Position numbers and translations under genes: made by a program. 36,128 nucleotides of DNA, from the NCBI GenBank assembly GCA_902599805.1, contig CACKGP010000006.1:1-36128 (forward strand). Reading direction: 5' to 3'. This DNA is from an uncultured Pelagibacteraceae bacterium. GTDB taxonomy: Bacteria > Pseudomonadota > Alphaproteobacteria > Pelagibacterales > Pelagibacteraceae. This document shows, piece by piece, positions 25,943 to 35,991 of the stretch. Under the pieces are notes generated by a model. That model had not been told where the DNA came from. It did not search any database and saw only the letters and a program-made list of their open reading frames with translations. Positions within the stretch are counted from its first letter, which is position 1, and every line of letters begins with the position of its first letter.

Positions 25943-25952
25943 TGTCTTAAAT

Positions 25953-26729
25953 TTAATTAAAATTTAAAACATTTTTCATTGAGTATAAACCTGGTTTTTT
26001 ATTTATTAACCATTTTGCTGCGGTAAGGGCACCCTCAGAATATAGGGCTCTATCGAAGGCTTCGTGATTTAAAGTGATAATTTCTTTACCACTAGAAAAT
26101 TTTACCTCATGTTCGCCAACAACTTTACCTTTTCTGAGAGAATTAAAATTAATTTTTTTTGAATATGGAAAAGTCTTTTTATTAAAGTATTTTGTTCCTA
26201 TATTTTTACTTAGATCAATATTTTTACCATCAGCTATTCCTTTCCCAAGCATTAAGGCAGTCCCTGAAGGGTGATCTTTTTTGTGTTTATGATGAACCTC
26301 GTGGATCTTACTTAAAAATTTATCTCCAAGAGATCTTGAAGCAATTTCGGTTAAATAAACTAATAAATTTATACCTAAGCTCATATTTCCTGCTTTTAGT
26401 ATAGGTATTTTTTTAGAATATTTTTTTATTAAAATTTCCTCTTTTTTGGAAAAACCAGTTGTACCAATTACAACTCTTGTTTTTAATTTTGAAGCAATTT
26501 TAAGAACTTCCATAGTACACTTAGGAACTGTAAAATCTATAATTACCTTTGTTTTTTTAAATGTATCCTTTGAATTAAGTGAAGGTCTAAGACCAAATAT
26601 TTTTTTGTTTATTTTTTTATTTTCAGTAATTGAAACAATTTTAAAATCTCGGGATTTTTTTGAAGATTTAATAAGTTGTTTTCCCATTCTACCCAAACAT
26701 CCAGTTATTGATAAGTTAATTTTTTTCAT
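25953..26729 (-). CDS. dapB: 4-hydroxy-tetrahydrodipicolinate reductase
   Basis: A 258-residue NAD(P)H-dependent reductase of the diaminopimelate-lysine pathway. The nucleotide-binding motif is ITGCLGRMGKQLI at the N-terminus, followed by IDFTVP and VIGTTGFSKKE. The catalytic segment EVHHKHKKDHPSGTALMLGK (His and Lys) is intact. It starts immediately after the dnaJ stop, so it is probably in the grpE-dnaK-dnaJ transcript. Confidence 0.96.
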   Translation of the reverse strand: MKKINLSITGCLGRMGKQLIKSSKKSRDFKIVSITENKKINKKIFGLRPSLNSKDTFKKTKVIIDFTVPKCTMEVLKIASKLKTRVVIGTTGFSKKEEILIKKYSKKIPILKAGNMSLGINLLVYLTEIASRSLGDKFLSKIHEVHHKHKKDHPSGTALMLGKGIADGKNIDLSKNIGTKYFNKKTFPYSKKINFNSLRKGKVVGEHEVKFSSGKEIITLNHEAFDRALYSEGALTAAKWLINKKPGLYSMKNVLNFN

Positions 26730-27863
26730 TTACCGTTTCCAAAATTTTCTTGCTTTATCGAAGAAATTTTTTATTAAAGGATTAGATTTGTTATCCTCCA
26801 AATTTTTAAATTCTGAAAGAATCTCTTTTTGTCTTTTTGTTAAAGATGTAGGAACCTCAGTTATAACCCTAATATATAAATCACCAAAAAGATTTCTTTT
26901 AAGTATTGGCATACCTTTACCTCTAAGTCTTAACTGTTTTCCACTTTGAGTTCCAGAAGGAATTTTAATTTTAGTCTTACCTCCGTCAATAGATGGCACT
27001 TCTACAGTTGCACCTAATGCTGCATCTGCAAAAGAGACCGGCAGCTCATAAAACAGGTTTTCTTCAGATCTTTTAAAAATATCATGTGGTTCAACTGAAA
27101 CAAATAAATATAAATCACCATTTGAACCACCTTTTGTTCCTGCTTCACCTTTTCCTGCAATTCTAATTCTTGTTCCATCATCAACCCCTTTTGGAATTTT
27201 AACAGAAACATTCTCATTAGATTGCGTTTTTCCAGCCCCTCCACAATTATTACATGGATTGTCTATTTTTTCTCCTTCCCCGCTGCATTCAGGACAAGTT
27301 TGTTGGATAGTAAAGAAACCTTGGTTAGATCTAACTTTACCTTGGCCACCACAATAATTACATGCAGAAGGTTTAGAGCCTGGTTTAGCACCGTTACCTG
27401 AACAAGTTTTACATTTTTTGTAAGTCGTATAATTTATTTTTTCTTCTTTTCCTGTAAAAGCATCATTTAAGTCTATGGAAACATCATATCTTAAGTCATT
27501 ACCCCTGTAATTTCTTCTACCCCTTCTTGATTGTCCAGAACTTCCAAATCCAAAATCACTAAAGACATCTTCAAAAATATCAGAAAATGAGGAGGAAAAA
27601 TCAAAGTTACCAAAACCACCCTGACCTGCTCCTCCACCTTGAAAAGCAGCATGACCGAATTGGTCGTAATTTGCTTTTCTCTTATCATCTGAAAGAATGT
27701 GGTATGCTTCGCTTCCTTCTTTAAACTTTTCTTCTGCTCCTTTATCACCTTTGTTTTTATCTGGGTGATACTTAAGTGCTAATTTTCTGTATGCTTTTTT
27801 TATTTCTTCTTTGCTAGCGGATTTTGTGACTCCTAAGACATCATAATAATCTCTTTTTGCCAT
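26730..27863 (-). CDS. dnaJ: Chaperone DnaJ (Hsp40)
   Basis: A 377-residue type I J-protein that stimulates DnaK ATPase. The J domain carries HPD at residues 33-35, followed by a Gly/Phe-rich linker ([12 protein letters not shown]), then four zinc-binding CxxCxGxG repeats beginning [24 protein letters not shown] and CNNCGGAG, and two C-terminal substrate-binding barrels. An AGGAGA ribosome site on the minus strand at 27878-27873 lies nine bases before the start, inside a short inverted repeat. It follows dnaK after 26 bases. Confidence 0.98.
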   Translation of the reverse strand: MAKRDYYDVLGVTKSASKEEIKKAYRKLALKYHPDKNKGDKGAEEKFKEGSEAYHILSDDKRKANYDQFGHAAFQGGGAGQGGFGNFDFSSSFSDIFEDVFSDFGFGSSGQSRRGRRNYRGNDLRYDVSIDLNDAFTGKEEKINYTTYKKCKTCSGNGAKPGSKPSACNYCGGQGKVRSNQGFFTIQQTCPECSGEGEKIDNPCNNCGGAGKTQSNENVSVKIPKGVDDGTRIRIAGKGEAGTKGGSNGDLYLFVSVEPHDIFKRSEENLFYELPVSFADAALGATVEVPSIDGGKTKIKIPSGTQSGKQLRLRGKGMPILKRNLFGDLYIRVITEVPTSLTKRQKEILSEFKNLEDNKSNPLIKNFFDKARKFWKR

Positions 27864-27889
27864 GAGAAAATTTCTCCTGTTTATTAGTC

Positions 27890-29812
27890 TTAGGCTCTTT
27901 TTTCTTTATCTTCTTTTGAGTCTACAACTTCTGCATCAACGACGTTCTCTTTTTCTTTATTGTCTTTTTTATCATCATTATTCCCACCAGTTTTATCAGC
28001 TGGTTTTTGTTGGCTTTTATAGACTGCTTCACCTAATTTCATTGAAGCCTGGATCAATGACTGCGTTTTCTTTTTAACTTCTTCAGTATCTGTGCCTTTT
28101 AACGTATTTCTTAAATCTGATATGGCCGTTTCGATAGCCTTTTTGTCAGCATCTGAAATTTTACTACCATGTTCCTTAAGATTTTTTTCAGTCGAATGGA
28201 TTATAGTATCAGCCTGATTTCTTGAGTCGACCGAATCTCTCTTCTTTTTGTCTGACTCTTTATTCGCTTCTGCATCTTTAACCATATTTTTAATTTCTTC
28301 ATCAGATAAACCACCTGAAGCTTGAATTTGAATTTTTTGTTCTTTCCCCGTTCCTTTATCTTTTGCAGATACGCTTACAATACCATTTGCATCAATGTCA
28401 AAAGTTACCTCAATTTGTGGAACTCCCCTTGGAGCTGGTGCGATACCTACCAATTCAAAATTTCCAAGAATTTTATTATCTGCTGCCATCTCCCTTTCTC
28501 CTTGAAGGACTCTTATAGATACTGCAGGTTGGTTATCCTCGGCTGTCGAGAAAACCTGGCTTTTTTTGGTTGGTATCGTTGTATTTTTGTCGATTAATTT
28601 TGTTGAAACACCACCCAAAGTTTCTATACCTAAAGATAATGGAGTTACGTCTAAAAGCAGAACATCTTTTACATCACCTTGTAATACTCCTGCTTGGATC
28701 GCAGCACCCATTGCAACTACTTCGTCTGGGTTAACACTTTTATTTGGATCTTTTCCAAAAAAGTTTTTAACTGTTTCAACAATTTTAGGCATTCTAGTCA
28801 TACCGCCGACTAAAACCACCTCATCTATTTCAGCTGCAGAAAAACCTGAGTCCTTTAATGCAGTCTTGCAAGGCTCTAAAGTTCTTTCTACCAAGTTCTC
28901 AACAAGAGCCTCAAGTTTAGCTCTAGTAAATTTTAAATTTATGTGCTTAGGACCTGTCTTATCAGCTGTTATAAAAGGAAGATTAATTTCAGTTTGTGTA
29001 GCAGAAGATAATTCTATTTTAGCTTTCTCAGCTGCTTCTTTTAATCTTTGTAATGCTAACTTGTCTCCCTTTAAATCAATTCCGTTATCTTTTTTAAATT
29101 CAGAAACTAGATAATCCACGATAGTATCATCAAAATCTTCACCACCCAAAAATGTATCACCATTAGTTGATTTTACTTCAAATACACCATCACCAATTTC
29201 TAAGATAGATACATCAAAGGTACCGCCTCCTAGATCATAAACAGCAATTTTTTTTCCACCCTTTTTATCTAAACCATAAGCTAAAGATGCAGCAGTTGGT
29301 TCATTTATAATTCTCAAAACTTCCAAGCCTGCTATTTTACCTGCGTCTTTCGTTGCTTGTCTTTGTGCATCATTAAAATACGCAGGAACGGTGATAACCG
29401 CCTTTGTTACTGGTTGCCCTAAATGTTTTTCAGCGGTCTCCTTCATTTTTTGAAGAATAAAAGCAGATATTTGTGAAGGTGAATACTTTTTTCCCTTTGC
29501 TTCAATCCATGCATCATTTTTTTCTGACTTAACAATTTTAAAAGGGACTTTTTCAATATCTTTTTTGACAGAATTGTCATCAAAGGTTCTTCCAATCAAC
29601 CTCTTAGCTGCAAAAATTGTATCGTTTGGATTTGTTACTGCCTGTCTCTTAGCAGGTTGCCCAACAAGTTTTTCATCTTTTTCAAGAAAAGCTACAACCG
29701 ATGGGGTTGTTCTTTGCCCCTCGGCGTTTTCAATTACCTTAGCTTGTTTGCCGTCCATTATTGAAACGCAAGAATTTGTCGTTCCTAAATCTATTCCTAT
29801 TACTCTACTCAT
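27890..29812 (-). CDS. dnaK: Chaperone DnaK (Hsp70)
   Basis: A 640-residue Hsp70. The ATPase domain opens [16 protein letters not shown] and has the phosphate loops [16 protein letters not shown] and [11 protein letters not shown]. The interdomain linker [16 protein letters not shown] is present, followed by the substrate-binding domain with [23 protein letters not shown]. The C-terminal tail is charged and disordered and ends in DKEKRA. Length is normal. A sigma-32-like promoter lies directly upstream, in the gap after grpE. Confidence 0.99.
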   Translation of the reverse strand: MSRVIGIDLGTTNSCVSIMDGKQAKVIENAEGQRTTPSVVAFLEKDEKLVGQPAKRQAVTNPNDTIFAAKRLIGRTFDDNSVKKDIEKVPFKIVKSEKNDAWIEAKGKKYSPSQISAFILQKMKETAEKHLGQPVTKAVITVPAYFNDAQRQATKDAGKIAGLEVLRIINEPTAASLAYGLDKKGGKKIAVYDLGGGTFDVSILEIGDGVFEVKSTNGDTFLGGEDFDDTIVDYLVSEFKKDNGIDLKGDKLALQRLKEAAEKAKIELSSATQTEINLPFITADKTGPKHINLKFTRAKLEALVENLVERTLEPCKTALKDSGFSAAEIDEVVLVGGMTRMPKIVETVKNFFGKDPNKSVNPDEVVAMGAAIQAGVLQGDVKDVLLLDVTPLSLGIETLGGVSTKLIDKNTTIPTKKSQVFSTAEDNQPAVSIRVLQGEREMAADNKILGNFELVGIAPAPRGVPQIEVTFDIDANGIVSVSAKDKGTGKEQKIQIQASGGLSDEEIKNMVKDAEANKESDKKKRDSVDSRNQADTIIHSTEKNLKEHGSKISDADKKAIETAISDLRNTLKGTDTEEVKKKTQSLIQASMKLGEAVYKSQQKPADKTGGNNDDKKDNKEKENVVDAEVVDSKEDKEKRA

Positions 29813-29822
29813 GATGAATGTT

Positions 29823-29850
29823 ATATGGGTGTTTTTTTCTAGTCTACAAG
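29823..29850 (-). promoter_or_regulatory. Candidate sigma-32 (RpoH) promoter for dnaK-dnaJ
   Basis: On the minus strand CTTGTAG (29850-29844) is followed, 13 bases on, by ACCCATAT (29830-29823). Compared with CTTGAAA / CCCCATNT this matches 5 of 7 and 7 of 8 positions at the preferred spacing. It fills the 48-base gap between grpE and dnaK. Transcription would start only a few bases before the dnaK ATG. Confidence 0.55.
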
Positions 29851-29860
29851 ATGAAAATTG

Positions 29861-30436
29861 TTATTTTTTTTCACTATTTTCAGGTTTTTTTTCCTCATTT
29901 TGAGCTTTTTTTTTGGAAACAGCCACTAAAGATGCCCTTAATAGCCTATTGCCAAACATGTAACCTGGTAACATTTCTTGTACAATAGTCCCAGGTTCGA
30001 CTTTGTCGTCTTCCATTTCAGTCATTGCTTGGTGAAAATTAGGATCAAATTTTTTGTTTTTTGTGTCAATTTTTTCGATTTTGTTCTTTTTAAAAATCGA
30101 AATTAAATCTTTTTCAATAATTTTAATATTACTCAAAAACTTATCTAGATCCTTATTTCCTTTTAGACTGGGATCACTTTTAATTGAAATATAAGCTCGT
30201 TGTAGATTATCAAGAATAACTAAATTTTCCTTGGCAAAATTAAAACCACCGAACTCTAAAGCCTCTTGAATATCTTTTTCAAATCTTTTTCTTTGATTAT
30301 CTATTTCAGCTAAAGACCTTAATAATTTTTCCTCTGTATCTTTGAGCTTTTCTTCTAAAGTTAATTCTTTTTTCTCATCTTTTTTAGTAGGGTCATTTTT
30401 CTTATCTATATTATCTTCTTTATTTAAATCAGTCAT
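29861..30436 (-). CDS. grpE: Nucleotide exchange factor GrpE
   Basis: A 191-residue cochaperone that releases ADP from DnaK. A charged N-terminus and long coiled-coil helix (LTLEEKLKDTEEKLLRSLAEIDNQRKRFEKDI) lead to the beta-domain signature around FDPNFHQAMTEMEDDKVEPGTIVQEMLPGYMFGNRLLRA, shown here only in part. It is first in the grpE-dnaK-dnaJ order and divergent from rdgB across 40 bases. Confidence 0.97.
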   Translation of the reverse strand: MTDLNKEDNIDKKNDPTKKDEKKELTLEEKLKDTEEKLLRSLAEIDNQRKRFEKDIQEALEFGGFNFAKENLVILDNLQRAYISIKSDPSLKGNKDLDKFLSNIKIIEKDLISIFKKNKIEKIDTKNKKFDPNFHQAMTEMEDDKVEPGTIVQEMLPGYMFGNRLLRASLVAVSKKKAQNEEKKPENSEKK

Positions 30437-30476
30437 AATTTGTATATAGTGATGAAATATCTTATTTCCAGATCAT

Positions 30477-31067
30477 ATGCAAAAAATTGATAAAATATTG
30501 GTAGGTACGCATAATAAGGGAAAATTTATCGAAATGAGCGATTTATTACCAAAAAAAATTAAAAAAATATCTCCTATAGATTTAGATATTAAAAGCCCAA
30601 TCGAAAATGGTAAAACTTTCGAGGAAAATTCTGAGATAAAGGCGGAATTCTTTTGTAAAAATTCAAATTTAGTTACTCTATCTGACGACTCTGGGCTTGA
30701 AGTTGATGCTTTAAATGGCGAACCTGGAATTTTTTCATCTCGATTTGCAGAAGATTTAGGTGGATTTGAAAATGCCATGAAAAAGATTTTAGAAAGAATA
30801 AAAAAAATTAACAAAAACTCAAAAGCTCAATTTATAAGCAGTTTAACAATTCAATGGCCTGATGGAAAAAAAATAACTGAAACGGGAGTCATCAAAGGTA
30901 GTTTAACTGATATAAGAGGAGAAAATGGATTTGGATATGATCCAATTTTTGTACCTGAGGGATATTCAAAAACATTTGCTGAAATGAACTATAAAGAAAA
31001 GTTAAAAATTGACCACAGACAAATAGCCTACAAAAAATTATATGAAAAAATTAAAGTTTATTTTTGA
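30477..31067 (+). CDS. rdgB: XTP/dITP pyrophosphatase (RdgB/HAM1 family)
   Basis: A 196-residue house-cleaning enzyme that hydrolyses ITP/dITP and XTP to monophosphates and keeps deaminated purines out of DNA. Family signatures are LVGTHNKGKFIEM at the N-terminus, LSDDSGLEVDALNGEPG with the catalytic acidic pair, and GFGYDPIFVPEGYSKTFAEM. Length is normal. The pairing with the grpE region is common in Alphaproteobacteria. Its 3' end overlaps the LpoA-like gene tail-to-tail by 17 bases. Confidence 0.97.
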   Translation: MQKIDKILVGTHNKGKFIEMSDLLPKKIKKISPIDLDIKSPIENGKTFEENSEIKAEFFCKNSNLVTLSDDSGLEVDALNGEPGIFSSRFAEDLGGFENAMKKILERIKKINKNSKAQFISSLTIQWPDGKKITETGVIKGSLTDIRGENGFGYDPIFVPEGYSKTFAEMNYKEKLKIDHRQIAYKKLYEKIKVYF

Positions 31068-32214
31068 TAAATTTATTTTCCTCTAAAGTATACATTTCAA
31101 GTTTTTGAATAACTTTATTATCAAAAATTTTAAAATTTCCGATTTTTCCTTTTATCTCATTTTTAATATTAAAATCTTTCACAGATCTTATTGGATTTTC
31201 ACTCTTCCATAGATAATAAATAAAACCAAGTATATCGTAAGATATAATTGAAATTTCATTAGGAAAGTAACCATATGTTTTAAAGAATTTCCTGTTAAAT
31301 GATTTATAATTTTTTAAATTAATAGATGGAAAATAAAATTTTTTGATTGATGTTTCGGTTAAAATACTGTCATCAAACCATTGATTTGCAGTAAGTATTA
31401 AAATATTTTTTTCTGTTACATCCGTATACTCTAGAGATGTTAAAACACTTTTTAATCCATCATCGAAATCAATAATAATTACCGAATCAAAGTTTACGTC
31501 TCCAAGTGTATATTTTTGTTTTAACTGATTAAGTTCCCTAACATCTTTAGGTAAATCAGATTTCTCAAGTGTTTTAATTCTCGACTCCAAATTTATTTTT
31601 CTTTGTTTGTAATTCGTAAGCTTTTCGATCTGTCCAGTTAAAACTTCAGAATCTTTACTATATTTAAAAATTCTAGAATTATTAAAACCTATTTCTTTAA
31701 TTTTTTTTCCAATATGTTTTGATTTTTTATCATCTGGGTAAAGAATAACTGTCTTTTTCTTTTCTTGTTTCTCAATAAATTTTTTAATTGCTAACAATTG
31801 GGATTCTAAATTTATTCCCATCATGATAACATTTTTTTCAACAATTGAACTCATGTTTGATAATGATAGAAAAACTAAATCATCAAATTCCTTCAAGTCG
31901 TTAACAAATTTCGAGTCTACGGGACCAATTATAATTTTTACTCCTTCACTTTGAAAATCTTTACACGCGCTTAATATTCTTTCTTTTTTTGATCCAGAGT
32001 CTTTTGGATAAATTTTTAAAGAATTATCATTTATATCGTGTAACGCTAAGTTTATAGAGTAAAGAATTGTTTCACCAATAAATTTTAGCTCCCCAGAAAA
32101 AGGAGCTAGCACTCCAATTTTAAGAATATCTTTATTATTGTTCTCAGTAGCAAAAACAAAACTATTAAAAGTAATCAATAAATAAGATAAAAATATACTT
32201 AAAGTTTTTTTCAT
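31051..32214 (-). CDS. LpoA/LppC-like periplasmic binding-fold protein (penicillin-binding protein activator candidate)
   Basis: A 387-residue secreted protein with signal peptide ending near SFVFA and a type I periplasmic-binding fold: LKIGVLAPFSGELKFIGE, then VKIIIGPVDSKFV and VILYPDDKKSKHIGKKI. The position head-to-head with rsmI matches lpoA (yraM) in E. coli, where the protein activates PBP1A. However there is no lipobox cysteine and no N-terminal TPR-like domain, so it would be soluble in the periplasm. The alternative is an ABC-transporter substrate-binding protein of the Leu/Ile/Val type. It is five bases from the rsmI start. Confidence 0.7.
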   Translation of the reverse strand: MKKTLSIFLSYLLITFNSFVFATENNNKDILKIGVLAPFSGELKFIGETILYSINLALHDINDNSLKIYPKDSGSKKERILSACKDFQSEGVKIIIGPVDSKFVNDLKEFDDLVFLSLSNMSSIVEKNVIMMGINLESQLLAIKKFIEKQEKKKTVILYPDDKKSKHIGKKIKEIGFNNSRIFKYSKDSEVLTGQIEKLTNYKQRKINLESRIKTLEKSDLPKDVRELNQLKQKYTLGDVNFDSVIIIDFDDGLKSVLTSLEYTDVTEKNILILTANQWFDDSILTETSIKKFYFPSINLKNYKSFNRKFFKTYGYFPNEISIISYDILGFIYYLWKSENPIRSVKDFNIKNEIKGKIGNFKIFDNKVIQKLEMYTLEENKFIKNKL

Positions 32215-32219
32215 ATTTT

Positions 32220-33059
32220 ATGAACAATTTTTTATCAGGTTTATATATTGTTTCAACACCAATAGGAAACTTGGAAGATATAACATTACGAGCATTAAAT
32301 GTGCTAAAAAATTCAGACAAAGTTCTTTGCGAAGATACAAGAAGGTCAGTTAAATTGCTCAATCACTATAACATTAGTAAACAATTAGTTTCTAATCATA
32401 AATTTAATGAAAAAAAAACTGCCTCTAAAATCGTTGAAGATATTAAAAGTGGCCAAGTGGTATCTATGATTTCAGATGCAGGTACGCCAACAATTTCAGA
32501 TCCAGGATTAGTTTTAATAAATGAATGTATAAAAAACAAAGTTAAAATATTTCCAGTACCTGGAGTTTCCGCTGCAACAACTGCTATGTCGGTGTCAGGT
32601 TTTAAAGATCAATATATTTTTTATGGTTTTTTACCAAAAAAACAAACGGCAATTGAAAAAGAGTTAAAAAGATTAAAAGAATATAAATTCAGTCTAATAT
32701 TTTTTATACCCGCCATAAAAATAAACTTTTATATAAAAATTTTCAAAAAATATCTACATGGAAGAGAAGTTTTCATTGGACGAGAAATGACTAAAATCCA
32801 TGAAACTTTCTACAGGGATGAATTAGATAAATTTTCAGGTTTTAAAGAAAACTTAAAAGGTGAGCTTACAGTTATAATTTCAGGGAAAAGTGAGAATTAT
32901 GACAGTAAAATAGTTGTTAACACAAAACATTTAAACAATGAAATTAAACAATATTTGAAAAAATATAGTGTGAAAGATGTGGTTAACTTAATTTCACAAA
33001 AAAATAATTTATCTAAAAAAAAAATTTATGATATTTGTTTAAAATTAAAAAAAACATGA
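32220..33059 (+). CDS. rsmI: 16S rRNA (cytidine1402-2'-O)-methyltransferase RsmI
   Basis: A 279-residue tetrapyrrole-methylase-fold RNA methyltransferase that modifies C1402 at the decoding centre. Family motifs are LYIVSTPIGNLEDITLRAL, VLCEDTRRSVKLL, ISDAGTPTISDPG and FPVPGVSAATTAMSVSG. The start ATG is only five bases from the start of the divergent LpoA-like gene. Its stop overlaps the ATG of the BON-domain gene (ATGA). Confidence 0.97.
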   Translation: MNNFLSGLYIVSTPIGNLEDITLRALNVLKNSDKVLCEDTRRSVKLLNHYNISKQLVSNHKFNEKKTASKIVEDIKSGQVVSMISDAGTPTISDPGLVLINECIKNKVKIFPVPGVSAATTAMSVSGFKDQYIFYGFLPKKQTAIEKELKRLKEYKFSLIFFIPAIKINFYIKIFKKYLHGREVFIGREMTKIHETFYRDELDKFSGFKENLKGELTVIISGKSENYDSKIVVNTKHLNNEIKQYLKKYSVKDVVNLISQKNNLSKKKIYDICLKLKKT

Positions 33060-33646
33060 AAAACATTTTTTTTATTTTAGTTTTAGCATTATTAACACTT
33101 TCTTGTGTTGGCACATCTTCTGTTGGGATTTTTGGTTCAGGCGTTAGCGTAGCTTACGACCCCAGAACTGTTGGTATGCAAATTGATGACTCGATAATGC
33201 AAAAAAACTTAATTGGACGATTAACATTAACTGATAAAAAATATATTATTAGTATTAGCGCAAAGGTATTAGACGGAAATATTTACTTATCTGGAAAAGT
33301 TGATGAACCAGAAGAAAAATTAAAAATCATAAAAATGGCTTGGGAGACTAAAGGAGCAAGATCAGTTCAAAGTACAGTTACAATCAAGGGAAATAGTAAT
33401 TTTAAAAGCACTGCAAAGGATATTCTCATAACATCACAGTTAAGAACTGCGCTAATATTTAATAAATTGACCAAAGCAACAAACTACACAATAGATACAA
33501 TAAACGGTAAAATCTATATTTTTGGAATAGCTATGACAAAAAAAGAAAAGGAAAAAGTTATTTCAGAAGCTGATCAAATACATGGAGTTAAAGATGTAAT
33601 TCCCAGTATTTATTTAGTCGAAGAATTAAGTAGAAATAAAAACTAA
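33056..33646 (+). CDS. BON-domain outer-membrane lipoprotein, DolP/YraP-like
   Basis: A 196-residue lipoprotein. I chose ATG 33056 (MKNIFFILVLALLTLSC), which gives a clean signal peptide and lipobox at Cys17; the frame is also open from 33035. Two BON domains follow: one with ISISAKVLDGNIYLSGKVDEPEE and one with TIDTINGKIYIFGIAMTKKE, each with the characteristic central glycine. E. coli DolP, in the rsmI-lpoA-dolP cluster, supports outer-membrane integrity and BamA function. The same order is kept here. The 3' end meets maeB with a four-base overlap. Confidence 0.85.
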   Translation: MKNIFFILVLALLTLSCVGTSSVGIFGSGVSVAYDPRTVGMQIDDSIMQKNLIGRLTLTDKKYIISISAKVLDGNIYLSGKVDEPEEKLKIIKMAWETKGARSVQSTVTIKGNSNFKSTAKDILITSQLRTALIFNKLTKATNYTIDTINGKIYIFGIAMTKKEKEKVISEADQIHGVKDVIPSIYLVEELSRNKN

Positions 33647-35934
33647 TTTTTTTTATTTTTATAATCAATAATTTCAGCAGAATATGCTGCCACTGAAGCT
33701 AGATTTAATATATCATTTGATGAGGATCTTAATGGAGCAATTTCAATAGGTAAGCCTAACCCAATTAGCAATGGACCTATAATTTTTGCACCACCAATTG
33801 TTTTCATTAATTTAGTTGATATCGCGGCGCTATGAAGAGCTGGCATAATTAAGATATTTGCATTACCAACTATTTTTGAAAAAGGATAAGTTTCTTTATA
33901 TTTGGGGTTAAGAGCCACATCAGGTTGCATTTCACCATCAAAATCAAAATCTACTTTTTTTGTTTTTAAAAGCTCTATTGCATCTCTCACGTGTTTTGTA
34001 TTTCTGGATAAAGGTTTTCCAAATGTCGAATGAGATAAAAATGCTACTTTTGGCTCAAAACCAAATAACTTTGCTACCCTTACACTTGATAAAGAAATCT
34101 TCACTAAATCATCTGCAGATGGAAAATCATTTACTTGTGTGTCAGCAATAAAAATAGTTTTTTTTGGTGTTATAAGCATGTTGAGACCAAATAAAATTTC
34201 ACCAGGTCTAGGATCAACTACTTTATTAAGACTCTCTATAGATGCTGCGTAATGTCTTATATTCCCTGTTACCATTGCATCTGCATCACCACAATCAACC
34301 ATTGAAGCTCCCCATATGATTCGATCATTTCGAATTAGTCTATCCACATCCCTTTCTAACAATCCTTTTCTTTGCAATTTAGAATAAAGTTTTTTTGAAT
34401 ATATTTCTCTTTTGTCCTTATCTGTAGAATTTACAATTTTAATTTTATAATTTTCATCTAAACCGATTTCTTTTAACTGTTCCTTAACTCTTTTTTCATT
34501 TCCAATTACAATAGGAATACCCAATTTACTATTTTTATAAGCTACAGCGGCTTTAAGCATACTTTGGTCTTCACCCTCAGCAAAAACAACAGTTTTTGGT
34601 CTTTTTTTTATTTGAGCATTTATCCCTTGCATAATAGTCATTGATGGATCAAGTCTATTTGTTAATTGGTCTTTATATGCCTCGATATCTACAATTTTTT
34701 TTCTTGCTACACCTGATTTTATTGCTGCTTCCGCTACTGCAGAAGGGATTCTGCTTATTAATCTTGGATCAAAAGTAGATGGAATAATATAATCTTTTCC
34801 GTAGTGGGGTCTTTCTCCTCCATATGCATTCACTACTTCATCTGGAACTTCTTCCCTTGCAAGCGTAGCAATAGCTTTGGCTGCAGCAATCTTCATTTCA
34901 TCATTTATTTCTTTTGCTCTTACATCAAGAGCCCCTCTAAAAATATATGGAAAACCAATTAAATTATTTACTTGATTTGGATAATCAGATCTTCCAGTCG
35001 CAACAATTGCATCAGATCTTACTTCATCAACTAGCTCAGGTTTGATCTCTGGATCTGGATTAGCACATGCAAAAATTATTGGATTTTTAGACATAGACTT
35101 TACCATCTCTTTTGTTAATACATTTTTGGCAGATAAACCCAAAAAGATATCCGCTCCGTTTATAGCTTCAGAGAGCGTTCGTAGTTTTGTATTAACAGCA
35201 TAAGCAGACTTAAACTCGTCAATATTATCTCTACCCTTATAAATAACTCCTTTTCTATCAAGCATGATAATATTTTCTTTTTTAATACCAATTTTTTTGA
35301 AAAGGTTTGCACATGCTATTGCTGAAGCACCTGCTCCATTTACAACAATTCTTACATCACTAACTTTTTTTTTGGATATATCAAGTGCATTAATTAAAGC
35401 CGCAGTAGTAATTATTGCAGTGCCGTGTTGATCGTCATGAAATATTGGAATATCTAAAGTTTCTCTTAATTTTCTTTCTATAATGAAACAATCTGGTGCA
35501 GCAATATCCTCTAAGTTTATTCCACCAAAACTATTTCCAATATTTTGTATGCATTTAATGATCTCATCTGAATTTTTATTATCAATTTCAATATCAATTG
35601 CATCTATGTCTGCAAATCTTTTAAACAAAACTGCTTTTCCTTCCATAACAGGTTTAGATGCTAGAGCACCTAAATTTCCTAAACCTAAAATTGCAGAACC
35701 GTTACTTATTACTGCTACAAGATTTCCTTTACTTGTGTATTCATAAGCAGCATCTGGATTTTTCGAAATTTCCATTACTGGAACAGCAACACCAGGTGAA
35801 TAAGCCAGAGATAGGTCTCTTTTAGTAGTTAAAGATTTTGATGATATAATCTCAATTTTGCCAGACTTTCCTTTATTATGAAATTCTAATGCCTCTTTGT
35901 CTGTGTAGTGATCAATTTTTGATTTTTTTGTCAT
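33643..35934 (-). CDS. maeB: NADP-dependent malic enzyme with phosphotransacetylase-like C-terminal domain
   Basis: A 763-residue MaeB-type enzyme that decarboxylates malate to pyruvate with reduction of NADP. The malic-enzyme half (about 1-425) has SLAYSPGVAVPV, GLGNLGALASKPVMEGKAV and FHDDQHGTAIITTAALINAL, plus the nucleotide-binding VVNGAGASAIACA. The second half (about 430-760) resembles phosphotransacetylase (VVFAEGEDQSMLKAA), and in the family acts mostly in regulation by acetyl-CoA. I chose ATG 35934 (MTKKSKIDHYTD); the frame is open to 35964. It is divergent from murJ. Confidence 0.96.
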   Translation of the reverse strand: MTKKSKIDHYTDKEALEFHNKGKSGKIEIISSKSLTTKRDLSLAYSPGVAVPVMEISKNPDAAYEYTSKGNLVAVISNGSAILGLGNLGALASKPVMEGKAVLFKRFADIDAIDIEIDNKNSDEIIKCIQNIGNSFGGINLEDIAAPDCFIIERKLRETLDIPIFHDDQHGTAIITTAALINALDISKKKVSDVRIVVNGAGASAIACANLFKKIGIKKENIIMLDRKGVIYKGRDNIDEFKSAYAVNTKLRTLSEAINGADIFLGLSAKNVLTKEMVKSMSKNPIIFACANPDPEIKPELVDEVRSDAIVATGRSDYPNQVNNLIGFPYIFRGALDVRAKEINDEMKIAAAKAIATLAREEVPDEVVNAYGGERPHYGKDYIIPSTFDPRLISRIPSAVAEAAIKSGVARKKIVDIEAYKDQLTNRLDPSMTIMQGINAQIKKRPKTVVFAEGEDQSMLKAAVAYKNSKLGIPIVIGNEKRVKEQLKEIGLDENYKIKIVNSTDKDKREIYSKKLYSKLQRKGLLERDVDRLIRNDRIIWGASMVDCGDADAMVTGNIRHYAASIESLNKVVDPRPGEILFGLNMLITPKKTIFIADTQVNDFPSADDLVKISLSSVRVAKLFGFEPKVAFLSHSTFGKPLSRNTKHVRDAIELLKTKKVDFDFDGEMQPDVALNPKYKETYPFSKIVGNANILIMPALHSAAISTKLMKTIGGAKIIGPLLIGLGLPIEIAPLRSSSNDILNLASVAAYSAEIIDYKNKKN

Positions 35935-35991
35935 TAAATTTTGAGTATGTAATATAAATGACATTAAATCACTAAAAATTTTGTCTTAATT

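Noticed and set aside
26446..26949. 167-aa ORF antisense to dapB and dnaJ
   Set aside because: Covers two well-supported genes on the other strand; no family features.
28566..29114. 182-aa ORF antisense to dnaK
   Set aside because: Lies wholly inside strongly conserved dnaK; composition is that of a shadow frame.
33988..33993. CACGTG in maeB as a third parS site
   Set aside because: Only the six-base centre and one flanking base fit; the arms are not symmetrical.
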